A stretch of DNA of 64,000 nucleotides. It comes from JAJPKK01 sp963807015 (GTDB lineage Bacteria; Pseudomonadota; Alphaproteobacteria; Rhizobiales; Xanthobacteraceae). This document shows positions 1 to 8,139 of this stretch, piece by piece. How positions within the stretch are numbered: position 1 is the stretch's first letter; every line of letters begins with the position of its first letter. The stretch covers positions 124,001 to 188,000 of the forward strand of contig CAWEAS010000033.1 of assembly GCA_963807015.1 (NCBI GenBank). The letters run 5' to 3'. Made by a program: the position numbers and the translations under genes. The notes under the pieces were generated by a model that was not told the DNA's origin, did not search any database, and saw only the letters and a list, made by a program, of their open reading frames with translations.

Positions 1-501
1 CATTGGAAACAGGCGATCGAAATAGACCGAGCCGAGCGAGTCCTCGAAGCTGACCGGCGTCTTTTTCTGCAAGAGCACGGCGCCGGTATCGAGGCCGTTG
101 TCGGGCCAGAAGATCGAAAGCCCCGTCTCGGTATCGCCCTGGATGATCGGCCAGTTGATCGCGCTCGGCCCGCGATACTTCGGCAAGAGGGAAGGGTGGT
201 ACTGGATCGAGCCGTGGGTCGGGATGTTAAGGAACTCCTCGGGCACGAACAGCGTCACGAACGCCATCACCTGGAGATCGGGCTTGAGCGCGCGAAACTC
301 CTCCCACGCCTCGGGCTTGCGATACGACGCCGGCTGATAAACCGGCAGCTTCGCCGCGACCGCCGCCTCCTTGAGCGGATCGGCCTTCTGCCCCGGCTTC
401 TCCGGCGCCGCGTAGACCGCGACCACGTCCTCGCCGCGTTTGAGGAGCGCTTCCAGCACCGCCTTGCCGAAGGCCTGCTGGCCGTGAACCACAATACGCA
501 T
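1..501 (-). CDS. Formyltransferase-fold protein, 10-formyl-THF hydrolase/dehydrogenase type (partial)
   Basis: The first 167 residues are present; the gene runs off the window start. The N-terminus MRIVVHGQQAFG opens a formyltransferase Rossmann fold. Residues about 100-140 carry the motifs QYHPSLLPKYRG and DNGLDTG, giving the catalytic His102 and Asp138. Methionyl-tRNA formyltransferases usually have Asn-x-His here, while this protein has Gln-Tyr-His and the SAINW / SIFW-D-GLDTG pattern remembered from the hydrolase domain of 10-formyl-tetrahydrofolate dehydrogenase. It therefore probably acts on formyl-folate rather than formyl-Met-tRNA, although it could still be labelled an Fmt-like protein. 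It follows frc on the same strand, separated by a palindrome, which suggests a role in handling one-carbon units derived from oxalate. Confidence 0.8.
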   Translation of the reverse strand, partial: MRIVVHGQQAFGKAVLEALLKRGEDVVAVYAAPEKPGQKADPLKEAAVAAKLPVYQPASYRKPEAWEEFRALKPDLQVMAFVTLFVPEEFLNIPTHGSIQYHPSLLPKYRGPSAINWPIIQGDTETGLSIFWPDNGLDTGAVLLQKKTPVSFEDSLGSVYFDRLFPM

Positions 502-574
502 GTCGTTCCTCAGGATCAGGAGTTCAGGGATCAGTAATCAGGGATCAGCTTTTAAGGCGGATTGGCGCGGCGCG

Positions 575-645
575 GTAGGGTGGGCAAAGCGCAGCGTGCC
601 CACCACGGCGCGGTCGGTGGGCACGCTGCGCTTTGCCCACCCTAC
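575..645. repeat. Perfect 30-bp inverted repeat, REP-like element
   Basis: Arms at 575-604 and 616-645 are exact reverse complements, with an 11-base spacer. The arm begins GTAGGGTGGGCAAAGCGC. It starts 8 bases past the frc stop codon, so its transcript could form a very stable hairpin that ends or protects the frc message. Related but degenerate copies occur at 30571-30600 and 39492-39610, so this is a dispersed family and not only a local terminator. Confidence 0.9.
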
Positions 646-652
646 GAACGGC

Positions 653-2146
653 TTACGCGGCGGCCGCTTCCTTCTTGGCTGGCGGCGAGACCGCGCCGGA
701 GGCTTTGATCTCGCCAAGCTCGGCCTGCGAGTAGCCGAGCACATGGGTGAGAATTTCGTCGGTGTGTTCGCCGAGGAGCGGCGCGCGCTTCACATCGGTG
801 ATCGAGTCCGACATTTTCACCGGGTTGCCGACGGTGAGGTACTTGCCGCGCACTGGGTGATCGACCTCGACCACGGTACCGGTCGCACGCAGCGACTCCT
901 CCTCCGCGATCTCCTTCATGGACAGGATCGGTCCGACCGGGATGTCGTGAGAATTGCAGATTTCCATGACCTCGAACTTGGTCTTGGTCATGGTCCACGC
1001 TTCGATGGTCGCGAAGATGTGCTTGAGCCGTGGCAGCCGTGCCGGCGGGGTCGCGTAGTCGGGATCCGTCTTCCATTCCGGCTTGCCGATGAGATCGCAG
1101 ATCGGCTCCCACACCGGCGCCTGGGTGATGAAGTAGATGTAGGCGTCCGGGTCGGTCTCCCAGCCTTTGCATTTGAGGATCCAGCCCGGCTGGCCGCCGC
1201 CGGAATCGTTGCCGGCGCGCGGAACCGCCTTGCCGAACGCGATGCCCTCGCCGAACTGGCTGTATTCGCTGAGCGGGCCGTGCGTGAGCCGCTGCTGGTC
1301 GCGCAGCTTGACCCGCGTGAGGTTGAGCACGCCGTCCTGCATGGCGCACAGCACGCGCTGGCCGCGGCCGGTGCGCATGCGCTGGTAGAGCGCGGTGACG
1401 ATGCCAAAGGCGAGATGCAGCCCGGTGCCGGAGTCGCCGATCTGCGCGCCGGTGACGACCGGCGGGCCTTCGCGGAAGCCCGTCGTCGACGCAGCGCCGC
1501 CGGCGCATTGCGCGACGTTCTCGTACACCTTGCAGTCCTCATAGGGGCCCGGGCCGAAGCCTTTCACCGACGCCACGATCATGCGCGGATTGGTCTTGTG
1601 GATGTGCTCCCAGGTGAGCCCCATGCGGTCGAGGGCGCCCGGCGCGAAGTTCTCGACCAGCACGTCGCAATGCTTGATCAGGCGATCGAGGATTTCCTTG
1701 CCCTTGGGATGCTTGGAATCGATCGTGATCGATCGCTTGTTGCCGTTGAGCATGGTGAAGTAGAGGCTGTCGGCACCCTTCACGTCGCGCAGCTGCGTGC
1801 GCGTGATGTCGCCGACGCCGGGGCGTTCGATCTTGATGCAATCGGCGCCCATGTAGGCGAGAAGCTGAGTGCAAGTCGGTCCCGACTGCACGTGCGTGAA
1901 ATCGAGGATGCGCACGCCTTCGAGGGCCTTGCCGGCTGCGCCAAAAGGCTTGGTCGACGGCGGCGGCAGGGTGCCCGGCTTCGGAGCCGCGCTGGATGCG
2001 GCCGGCTTCTTCGCCGCGGTCTTCGGCGGCGCCGGCTTCTTCGACTTCAGCTTCACGACCTTCTTTGTGGCCGTTTTTGCCTTGGCCTTCCCTGTGGTCT
2101 TGGCTTTCGCCTTGATGCCGGCTTTCGCCTTCTTGCGCGTGGCCAT
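653..2146 (-). CDS. frc: Formyl-CoA:oxalate CoA-transferase (class III)
   Basis: A 497-residue cytoplasmic enzyme that moves CoA from formyl-CoA to oxalate, giving oxalyl-CoA for Oxc. The core from about residue 75 closely follows the Oxalobacter enzyme as I remember it: ILDFTHVQSGP, SLYFTMLNGNKRSI, VENFAPGALDRMG, KVYENVAQCAGGAA, GQPGWILKCKGWETD and RAPLLGEHTDE. Asp238 in GAQIGDSG matches catalytic Asp169 of that enzyme. Before the core lies a tail of about 60 residues made almost only of Lys, Ala, Thr and Pro, resembling bacterial histone H1-like tails. The start at 2146 has a GAGAGGGA ribosome site and lies 16 bases after oxc, so the two genes are probably co-transcribed. Confidence 0.95.
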   Translation of the reverse strand: MATRKKAKAGIKAKAKTTGKAKAKTATKKVVKLKSKKPAPPKTAAKKPAASSAAPKPGTLPPPSTKPFGAAGKALEGVRILDFTHVQSGPTCTQLLAYMGADCIKIERPGVGDITRTQLRDVKGADSLYFTMLNGNKRSITIDSKHPKGKEILDRLIKHCDVLVENFAPGALDRMGLTWEHIHKTNPRMIVASVKGFGPGPYEDCKVYENVAQCAGGAASTTGFREGPPVVTGAQIGDSGTGLHLAFGIVTALYQRMRTGRGQRVLCAMQDGVLNLTRVKLRDQQRLTHGPLSEYSQFGEGIAFGKAVPRAGNDSGGGQPGWILKCKGWETDPDAYIYFITQAPVWEPICDLIGKPEWKTDPDYATPPARLPRLKHIFATIEAWTMTKTKFEVMEICNSHDIPVGPILSMKEIAEEESLRATGTVVEVDHPVRGKYLTVGNPVKMSDSITDVKRAPLLGEHTDEILTHVLGYSQAELGEIKASGAVSPPAKKEAAAA

Positions 2147-2162
2147 TGCTGTTCCCTCTCGT

Positions 2163-3902
2163 CTATTTCTTGCGAAGTGCGCTTTGCGGGTTGAGATTGC
2201 CGATGCGGCCGCTTTCGCTGCCTGCCGCGGGATCGATCACGGCGTTGATGAGCGTCGGCTTGCCGGAGTCCATCGCCTCGTTGACGGCACGTTTGAGTTC
2301 GTCGGGCGTCGTCGCGTTGACGCCGACCCCGCCGAACGCCTCGATCATCTTGTCGTAGCGCGACCCTTTGACAAATACGGTGGTCGCTGGATCGGCGCTC
2401 GCGGTGTTGGCGTCGGTGCCGCGGTAAATGCCGTCGTTGTTGAAGATGACGACGCAGACCGGCAGCTGGTAGCGGCAGATGGTCTCGACCTCCATGCCGG
2501 AGAAGCCGAAGGCCGAGTCGCCCTCGACCGCAAGCACCGGCTTGCCGGTCTCGATCGCGGCCGCGATCGCATAGCCCATGCCGATGCCCATCACGCCCCA
2601 GGTGCCGACGTCGAGACGCTTGCGCGGCTGGTAGACGTCGATGACGCCGCGCGCGAGATCGAGGGTGTTGGCGCCCTCGTTGACCAGGATCGCGTCCGGC
2701 CGCTCCTTGATGATGGTGCGCAGCACGCCGAGTGCGCCGTGGTAGTCCATGGGCACGTTGTTGTTCATCAGCCGCGGCGCCATCTTGGCGACGTTGTCGT
2801 CACGCTTGGACGTGACGGTCTTGATCCAGTCGGCCGGCGGCGCCGTCCAATTGTTGCCCATGGCTTGCAGCAGCGCGGACACGCAAGAGCCGATATCGCC
2901 GACCACGGGCGCCGCGATCTCGACGTTCGAGTCCATCTCCTTGGGCTCGATATCGATCTGGATGAATTTTTTCGAGTGCGGCTCGCCCCAGGTCTTGCCC
3001 TTGCCGTGCGACAGCAACCAATTGAGCCGCGCACCGATCATCATCACGACATCGGATTGTTGCAGCACCGTCGAGCGCGCCGCGCCCGCGCATTGCGGAT
3101 GCGTGTCGGGAAGCAAACCCTTGGCCATGCTCATCGGCAGGAACGGCACGCCGCTCTTCTCGACGAAGGCACGGATCGCATCGTCGGCCTGCGCGTAAGC
3201 CGCGCCCTTGCCGAGAATGATGAGGGGCCGCTTGGCGCTCTTGAGGACATCGAGAGCGCGCTTGATCGCATCGGGCGCCGGAATCTGTGCTGGCGCGGCA
3301 TCGATGACCTTGACCAGCGACTTCTTGCCGGCCTCGGCATCCATCACCTGGCCGAACAGCTTGGCCGGCAGATCGAGATAGACACCGCCCGGGCGGCCCG
3401 ATACGGCGGCGCGGATCGCACGGGCGACGCCGATGCCGATGTCGGCGGCGTGCAGGATGCGGAAGCCCGCCTTGCACAACGGCTTGGCGATCGCGAGCTG
3501 GTCCATCTCCTCGTAGTCGCCCTGCTGCAGGTCGACGATCTCGCGCTCGGACGAGCCCGAGATCAGGATCATCGGGAAGCAGTTGGTGGTGGCGTGCGCG
3601 AGCGCGGTCAGGCCGTTGAGGAAGCCCGGCGCCGACACGGTGAGACAGATGCCGGGCTTCTTGGTGAGGAAGCCGGCGATCGCGGCCGCATAGCCGGCGT
3701 TCTGCTCGTGGCGGAAGGAGAGCACCCGGATGCCCGAGGCCTGTGCCATGCGGCCGAAGTCGGTGATCGGGATGCCGGGCACACCGTAGATCGTGGTCAG
3801 GCCGTTGAGCTTGAGCGCATCGATGACGAGGTGAAAACCGTCCGTCAGCTCCCGCTCTGGTTCGGTTGCGGCGCCTTTCTCCTTCACTGCGGCTTCTGCC
3901 AT
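2163..3902 (-). CDS. oxc: Oxalyl-CoA decarboxylase
   Basis: A 579-residue ThDP-dependent enzyme that splits oxalyl-CoA into formyl-CoA and CO2, closing the cycle with Frc. The N-terminal pyrimidine-binding domain contains RHEQNAGYAAA with the ThDP-activating Glu66. The C-terminal pyrophosphate domain has EGDSAFGFSGMEVE followed by VVIFNNDGIYRGTD, the GDG-x(n)-NN type metal/ThDP motif in the form used by Oxc. The C-terminal lid ends in SGRIGNLNPQS, as in known oxalyl-CoA decarboxylases. Length is normal for the family. It sits between gntR (48 bases upstream) and frc (16 bases downstream) on the same strand. Confidence 0.96.
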   Translation of the reverse strand: MAEAAVKEKGAATEPERELTDGFHLVIDALKLNGLTTIYGVPGIPITDFGRMAQASGIRVLSFRHEQNAGYAAAIAGFLTKKPGICLTVSAPGFLNGLTALAHATTNCFPMILISGSSEREIVDLQQGDYEEMDQLAIAKPLCKAGFRILHAADIGIGVARAIRAAVSGRPGGVYLDLPAKLFGQVMDAEAGKKSLVKVIDAAPAQIPAPDAIKRALDVLKSAKRPLIILGKGAAYAQADDAIRAFVEKSGVPFLPMSMAKGLLPDTHPQCAGAARSTVLQQSDVVMMIGARLNWLLSHGKGKTWGEPHSKKFIQIDIEPKEMDSNVEIAAPVVGDIGSCVSALLQAMGNNWTAPPADWIKTVTSKRDDNVAKMAPRLMNNNVPMDYHGALGVLRTIIKERPDAILVNEGANTLDLARGVIDVYQPRKRLDVGTWGVMGIGMGYAIAAAIETGKPVLAVEGDSAFGFSGMEVETICRYQLPVCVVIFNNDGIYRGTDANTASADPATTVFVKGSRYDKMIEAFGGVGVNATTPDELKRAVNEAMDSGKPTLINAVIDPAAGSESGRIGNLNPQSALRKK

Positions 3903-3950
3903 GACGTTCCTCCAATCGTTCTCACGTCGCGTTGCGCACAGCGCGTGATG

Positions 3951-4670
3951 TTAACCCAGGTAATCGGCGTACTTCGCGACGTGCTCGGCGAGCCCAAGCG
4001 CGTGGGTGCGGACAAGCTCCTCGGCGCGAACGGTGTCGCGCGCCTCGATCGCCTTGATGATGTTCATGTGGTCGCGGATCGACCGGTCGGCGCGGTCGCT
4101 CTCGCTGATGGTCTTGCGGCGGATCATGCGCATGTGGGCGAACAGGTTCGCGGCGAGATCGATCAGCACGCTGTTGCCGCTCATGCGGATGATGGTCTGG
4201 TGGAACTCGATGTTGACCTCGGAATATTCGTCGAGCTTGGCATGCAGCCGGCCGTTCTCGAAGGTCGTGAACATCGCGCGCAGCTTCGCGATCTGCGCGT
4301 CGGAGGCGTGTTCGGTGATGAGCCGCGCGGCCATGCTTTCGAGCGCCGCCCACGCGGTGATGAGCTCGATGACCTCCGCCCGGGTCTTGCGCACGACATA
4401 GATGCCGCGGCGCGGGATCGAGCGCACGAAGCCCTCGCGCTCGAGCTGCACCATCGCCTCGCGCACTGGCGTGCGGCTGATGCCGAGGTCGTTCGCAAGC
4501 CGGCGCTCGTCGAGGCGCACCTCTTCGGGTCGGTCGTAGATGTCGAGGGAGAGAATGACGTCTTTCAGCGCCGTGTAAGCGCGATCGGCAAAAGTCGGCG
4601 TGTCCTCGAGGGGCGGCACCGCGATCCGCTCCGCCGTTGCGGCGCGGCTGCGAGAACGAAGACTGCTCAT
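3951..4670 (-). CDS. GntR-family regulator with FCD domain, likely oxalate-responsive
   Basis: A 239-residue DNA-binding protein. Residues about 25-95 form the winged helix, with the typical LANDLGISRTPVREAMVQLEREGFV stretch read in two parts (LANDLGISRTPVRE and QLEREGFV). The rest is a helical FCD ligand domain with metal-binding-type histidines in EFHQTIIRMSGN and IRDHMNIIKAIEARD. It lies inside the oxalate cluster, between oxlT and oxc, and a 14-base palindrome stands 38 bases upstream of its start. It probably controls itself and the downstream oxc-frc genes in response to oxalate or a CoA thioester; the ligand is inferred from context only. Confidence 0.9.
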   Translation of the reverse strand: MSSLRSRSRAATAERIAVPPLEDTPTFADRAYTALKDVILSLDIYDRPEEVRLDERRLANDLGISRTPVREAMVQLEREGFVRSIPRRGIYVVRKTRAEVIELITAWAALESMAARLITEHASDAQIAKLRAMFTTFENGRLHAKLDEYSEVNIEFHQTIIRMSGNSVLIDLAANLFAHMRMIRRKTISESDRADRSIRDHMNIIKAIEARDTVRAEELVRTHALGLAEHVAKYADYLG

Positions 4671-4707
4671 GGACGAAGACGCACAACCCGAGGATCAGTG
4701 GCACGCC

Positions 4708-4721
4708 TATAATACATTATA
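4708..4721. promoter_or_regulatory. Palindrome TATAATACATTATA, candidate GntR operator
   Basis: A perfect 6-2-6 palindrome in the 128-base gap between oxlT and gntR, 38-51 bases upstream of the gntR start. Its AT-richness and symmetry stand out in a GC-rich background and fit operators bound by FCD-type GntR proteins. Autoregulation is inferred. Confidence 0.55.
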
Positions 4722-4798
4722 CCAGAACCTGGCAAGCAGCGGATCGCCGCCGGCGTCGTGCCGCCGGCGCCTGTCGTGTCACATTTTCTGAAGACCGA

Positions 4799-6106
4799 TT
4801 ACTTCGGGGTGAGCGCGCGCCGCCGCATCGGCCGCAGCACGAACAACGCCAAGCCCACCACGGCGAAGTTCATGAGGGTGGTGAGCACGAAGACGAGGTG
4901 CCAGCTGCCCGTCGTCGATTTGATCATGTTCGCGACCGGCACCAGAAAGGCCGACGTGCCCTTGGCGGTATAGAGCAGGCTCAGGTTCACTGTCGCGAAT
5001 TTGGGGCCGAACGTGTCCGTGCAGGTCGACGGGAACAGGCTGAAGATCTCGCCCCAGGTGAGGAAGATCATCGCCGCGAACACGACGAAGGCCCACGGAA
5101 AGGTGCCGAAGGAGCCGAGCAGCCAATAGGCGATGCCGCCGAGGGAGAAGGCGATCGCCATCGTGTATTCACGGCCGATATGATCCGAGATCCAGCCAAA
5201 CAGCGGGCGCGCGCCGCCGTTGGCGATGTTGTCGACAATGAGTGCGACCGTGATCGTCGTCGCGCCGAACAGCAGCACCAGATCCTCGACATTGAAATCC
5301 TTGGCGATCGGCGCGATCTGCGCGGTCGCCATCAGTCCGCTCGCCGACACCATGACGAACATGACGTAGAGGAGCCAGAAGATCGGTGATTTCAGCACCT
5401 CGCCGGGCGAATAGCTGCGCAACGATTGGATCACCTTCGTTGCCGCGGTCGCCGGAATTTCGCCGGGCTCCGGACCGCGCAGGAACCACGCCAGCACGAA
5501 GACCAAACCGCCCTGGAACAATCCGAACCAGAAGAATGCCGCTTGATAGCCGCTGGTATCGATGACCATCCGGATCGGAATGACGGTCAGCGCCGCGCCC
5601 GCACCGTAGCCCGCTGCGGTCAGGCCGACCGCAAGACCGCGGCGATCGGGAAACCACTTCACCGCGTGGCCGACGCTCGTCGCGTAGACCGCGCCGCCGC
5701 CGATGCCGGAGAGCACCGCGCCGAGATAAAGCATGGCGAGGCTGTCCGCGGCCGAATTGACCACCCAGCCGGCGCCAACCATGACGCCGCCGAATGCCAC
5801 CATCAGTTTCGGACCGCGCTGCGGCCCGAGAATATCGACGATCCAGCCCTCGATCGGGGTCAGCCAGGTCTCGAGCGCGATGAAAATGCTGAAGGCAAGC
5901 TGGATGGCGGCAATCGAATCGAAGTGCCAGCCGAGCAGACTGAAGCCCCAGTCCTTGTGGGCTTCCTTGAGCGGATTGACGAAGAGCGTCCAGCCGTATT
6001 GCAGGTTGGCGATGAGCACCATGCACAGGACGACGGAGATAAGCTGCGTCCATCTCACCGACGCCGCGCGCTGAAGCGGCGCCGCCGCTGTCCCTGCTAG
6101 GCTCAT
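4799..6106 (-). CDS. oxlT: MFS transporter, oxalate/formate antiporter type
   Basis: A 435-residue inner-membrane protein with about 12 hydrophobic segments. The N-terminal half shows LQYGWTLFVNPL, and a loop near residue 85 carries GWIVDILGPQRGP. In a late membrane segment LLYTAKGTSAFLVP places a lysine at about residue 382, in the position where OxlT has the lysine that binds oxalate. The role would be oxalate uptake in exchange for formate. It heads the minus-strand oxalate cluster, followed by gntR, oxc and frc. The assignment as an oxalate carrier rests on both similarity and neighbours; related MFS proteins with other substrates exist. Confidence 0.88.
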   Translation of the reverse strand: MSLAGTAAAPLQRAASVRWTQLISVVLCMVLIANLQYGWTLFVNPLKEAHKDWGFSLLGWHFDSIAAIQLAFSIFIALETWLTPIEGWIVDILGPQRGPKLMVAFGGVMVGAGWVVNSAADSLAMLYLGAVLSGIGGGAVYATSVGHAVKWFPDRRGLAVGLTAAGYGAGAALTVIPIRMVIDTSGYQAAFFWFGLFQGGLVFVLAWFLRGPEPGEIPATAATKVIQSLRSYSPGEVLKSPIFWLLYVMFVMVSASGLMATAQIAPIAKDFNVEDLVLLFGATTITVALIVDNIANGGARPLFGWISDHIGREYTMAIAFSLGGIAYWLLGSFGTFPWAFVVFAAMIFLTWGEIFSLFPSTCTDTFGPKFATVNLSLLYTAKGTSAFLVPVANMIKSTTGSWHLVFVLTTLMNFAVVGLALFVLRPMRRRALTPK

Positions 6107-6404
6107 GTTTCGTCCCGTACCGCTTCTTCTTTAGACTTTCTCGACAGCTTCTCGACCTTCTCAACCTCTCTGGGAGAGAATGGGTCGCTCGCGACCAGCC
6201 CTCACTTGACCTGTTTTTTAATATTGCGTCTCGATGAAATCTATCCTTTTCACTCTCGATTCTACGAATGGCTAACTTGTCGCGATGTCGCATGCGCGAC
6301 GACACGAAGGGTTTTTTGCGTCGCACAAAGCAATCGCGAGCGCGCTACAACAAAAGACGCAACGCTTAAAAGAAGTCGCGGCGCGATATGATTGGAGGAC
6401 GACT
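6107..6404. other. Divergent intergenic region between oxlT and the Bug protein gene
   Basis: About 300 bases without a convincing gene. It must hold the promoters for oxlT (minus) and the binding protein gene (plus). It is AT-richer around 6205-6265. A 6-2-6 inverted repeat GGTCGC-TC-GCGACC lies at 6183-6196. No certain promoter consensus could be picked. Confidence 0.4.
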
Positions 6405-7367
6405 ATGCGTTTGCTGTTGAGCGGCCTCGTTGCCGTCATGTTGGCAACGCTCCCGGCCGCCGCGCAGGATTATCCGGTCCGGCCGATCCGCCTCGTCGTT
6501 GCGTTCGCGGCCGGCGGAAATACCGATTTCGTTGCGCGGCTCGTGGCGGGCGAACTCAAGGCGCGACTCGGCCAGAACGTCGTGGTCGAGAACAAACCGG
6601 GCGCCAACGGCGCGATCGGTGCCGACTATGTGGCGAAGGCGGAAGCCGATGGCTACACGCTGTTCTTCTCCACTGCCGGTGCGATCGCCATCAATCCGAG
6701 CCTGCGGGCGGACTTGCCCTACGACCCGCAGCGTGACTTTGCCGCCGTCGCTCCGGTTGCCCGCAACACCGTGCTGTTTGCAGCGAGCGCGCGCCTCAAG
6801 GCGGCGACTGCCGCCGACATGATCGCACTTGCGAAGGCGAAGCCCGGCACGTTGACCGTCGCCATCACCGGCTACGGTGCGATCTCGCACCTCATGCTCG
6901 AACTGCTGCAGGCGCGCGCGAACATCGCCTTGCAGATGGTGCCCTATCGCGGCGCCGGTCAGGCGATTGCCGACTTTCTGGCCGGGCACATCGATGCCAT
7001 GAGCGCCGACGTCCCGGTATTGCTGCCGCAGATCAGGGCCGGGAAGGGCCGCATTCTCGCGGTCGCATCGGCGGAACGCTCCGACGTGCTCCCCGAGGTG
7101 CCGACTTTCGCCGAACTCGGGTTCGCCGACGTGGTGGCGGACAACTGGACCGGTGTGCTCGTCCCGGCGCGTACGCCTGCGGTCGTCATCGCCAAGCTCA
7201 ATGGCGCGCTCAACGCGGTGGTGCGCGATCCGCAGGTGAGAAGCAGGCTCGCCGACAGCGGCGTGTCCGCGCTCGGCGGCAGCCCGGCCGATCTCGACGC
7301 CTTGACGGCGCGCGAAACCGCGCGCTGGCGCAATGTCATCCGCGAACTCGGCGTGCACGGGAATTAG
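6405..7367 (+). CDS. Bug/TctC-family tripartite tricarboxylate-type periplasmic binding protein
   Basis: A 320-residue secreted receptor. The ATG at 6405 is preferred over an in-frame upstream start because it follows a TTGGAGGACG ribosome site and begins the signal peptide MRLLLSGLVAVMLATLPAAAQ. The mature part starts YPVRPIRLVVAFAAGGNTD, the standard Bug opening, with the conserved ENKPGANGAIG loop and VPYRGAGQA later. Such proteins bind carboxylic acids for TTT transporters, but no TctA or TctB gene is present, so this is an orphan receptor, common in this bacterial group. Its position divergent from the oxalate transporter invites, but does not prove, a carboxylate ligand. Confidence 0.9.
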   Translation: MRLLLSGLVAVMLATLPAAAQDYPVRPIRLVVAFAAGGNTDFVARLVAGELKARLGQNVVVENKPGANGAIGADYVAKAEADGYTLFFSTAGAIAINPSLRADLPYDPQRDFAAVAPVARNTVLFAASARLKAATAADMIALAKAKPGTLTVAITGYGAISHLMLELLQARANIALQMVPYRGAGQAIADFLAGHIDAMSADVPVLLPQIRAGKGRILAVASAERSDVLPEVPTFAELGFADVVADNWTGVLVPARTPAVVIAKLNGALNAVVRDPQVRSRLADSGVSALGGSPADLDALTARETARWRNVIRELGVHGN

Positions 7368-7377
7368 AGAAGTCGCG

Positions 7378-7950
7378 TCACTTCTCGGCGGGCGCGGGCT
7401 CGATCGCGTGGCGCATCATCATCGGATATTGCAGGGCCGCGAACACGAACGTCAGCGGCACGAAGCCGAACAACTTGAAGTTGACCCAGAAGTCGGTCGA
7501 TTGGGTGCGCCAGACCACCTCGTTGAGGACGGCGGCCGCGAAGAAGAACGCTGCCCAGCGCAGCGTCAGCTTGCGCCAGCCCTCGTCGTTGAGGTGGAAC
7601 ATGGAATCGAACACGATGGCGAGAAACGGCTTGTCCAAAAGATAGCCGGCGACGAGCACCGCGCCGAACAGCGCGTAGATGATCGTGGGTTTGACCTTGA
7701 TGAACGTGTCGTCGTGCAGGACCAGCGTGAGGGAGCCGAACACCAGCACGATGACCGCCGACACGATCGGCATGATCGGCCAGCGGCGGATCAGCGCATA
7801 GGTGACGAAGAGCGCCGCAAGCACCGCCGCCATGAACACGGCGGTGCCGGCGAAGATGCCGAACCGGGCATTCACGGCAAAAAACAGCACCAGCGGTCCG
7901 ACGTCGACCGCGAGCTTGACGAGAGGATTGAGCTTGGCCTTTTCAGTCAT
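7378..7950 (-). CDS. yciB: YciB/septation protein A family inner-membrane protein
   Basis: A 190-residue protein with five or six membrane segments. Recognised by the family pattern: KLAVDVGPLVLFF, FGSLTLVLHDDTFIKVKPTIIYALFG, the loop LNDEGWRKLTLRWA and NEVVWRTQSTDFWVNFKLFG. The family (formerly called IspZ) takes part in envelope and septum maintenance. The start at 7950 (MTEKAKLNPLVK) matches the usual N-terminus; upstream in-frame starts at 7986 and 7995 would add a polar tail. It converges with the Bug gene, leaving only 10 bases between stop codons. Confidence 0.92.
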   Translation of the reverse strand: MTEKAKLNPLVKLAVDVGPLVLFFAVNARFGIFAGTAVFMAAVLAALFVTYALIRRWPIMPIVSAVIVLVFGSLTLVLHDDTFIKVKPTIIYALFGAVLVAGYLLDKPFLAIVFDSMFHLNDEGWRKLTLRWAAFFFAAAVLNEVVWRTQSTDFWVNFKLFGFVPLTFVFAALQYPMMMRHAIEPAPAEK

Positions 7951-8139
7951 GGAAGGGGATTTAGCGCGGCTGTCCGGATTTGTCATGGGATTCACGCATC
8001 ATGTCGCACCCGCCGCGGTTACTACCGGAGCGGCATTTCTGGGGATTGTGGTACGCGGTTCTTCAACGGGCATGCTTCGTTACGCCTTGATGTGCAATAA
8101 CACGCGTAGACAAGCGTTGGCGGTGCGGAGATACGATTG

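Noticed and set aside
500..2194. A 564-codon open frame on the plus strand
   Set aside because: It is the antisense of frc; composition is Arg/Ala/His-rich and there is no ribosome site or motif, while the minus strand gives a textbook Frc.
1869..4712. A 947-codon plus-strand open frame
   Set aside because: Antisense of oxc and gntR; the length is only an effect of high GC content.
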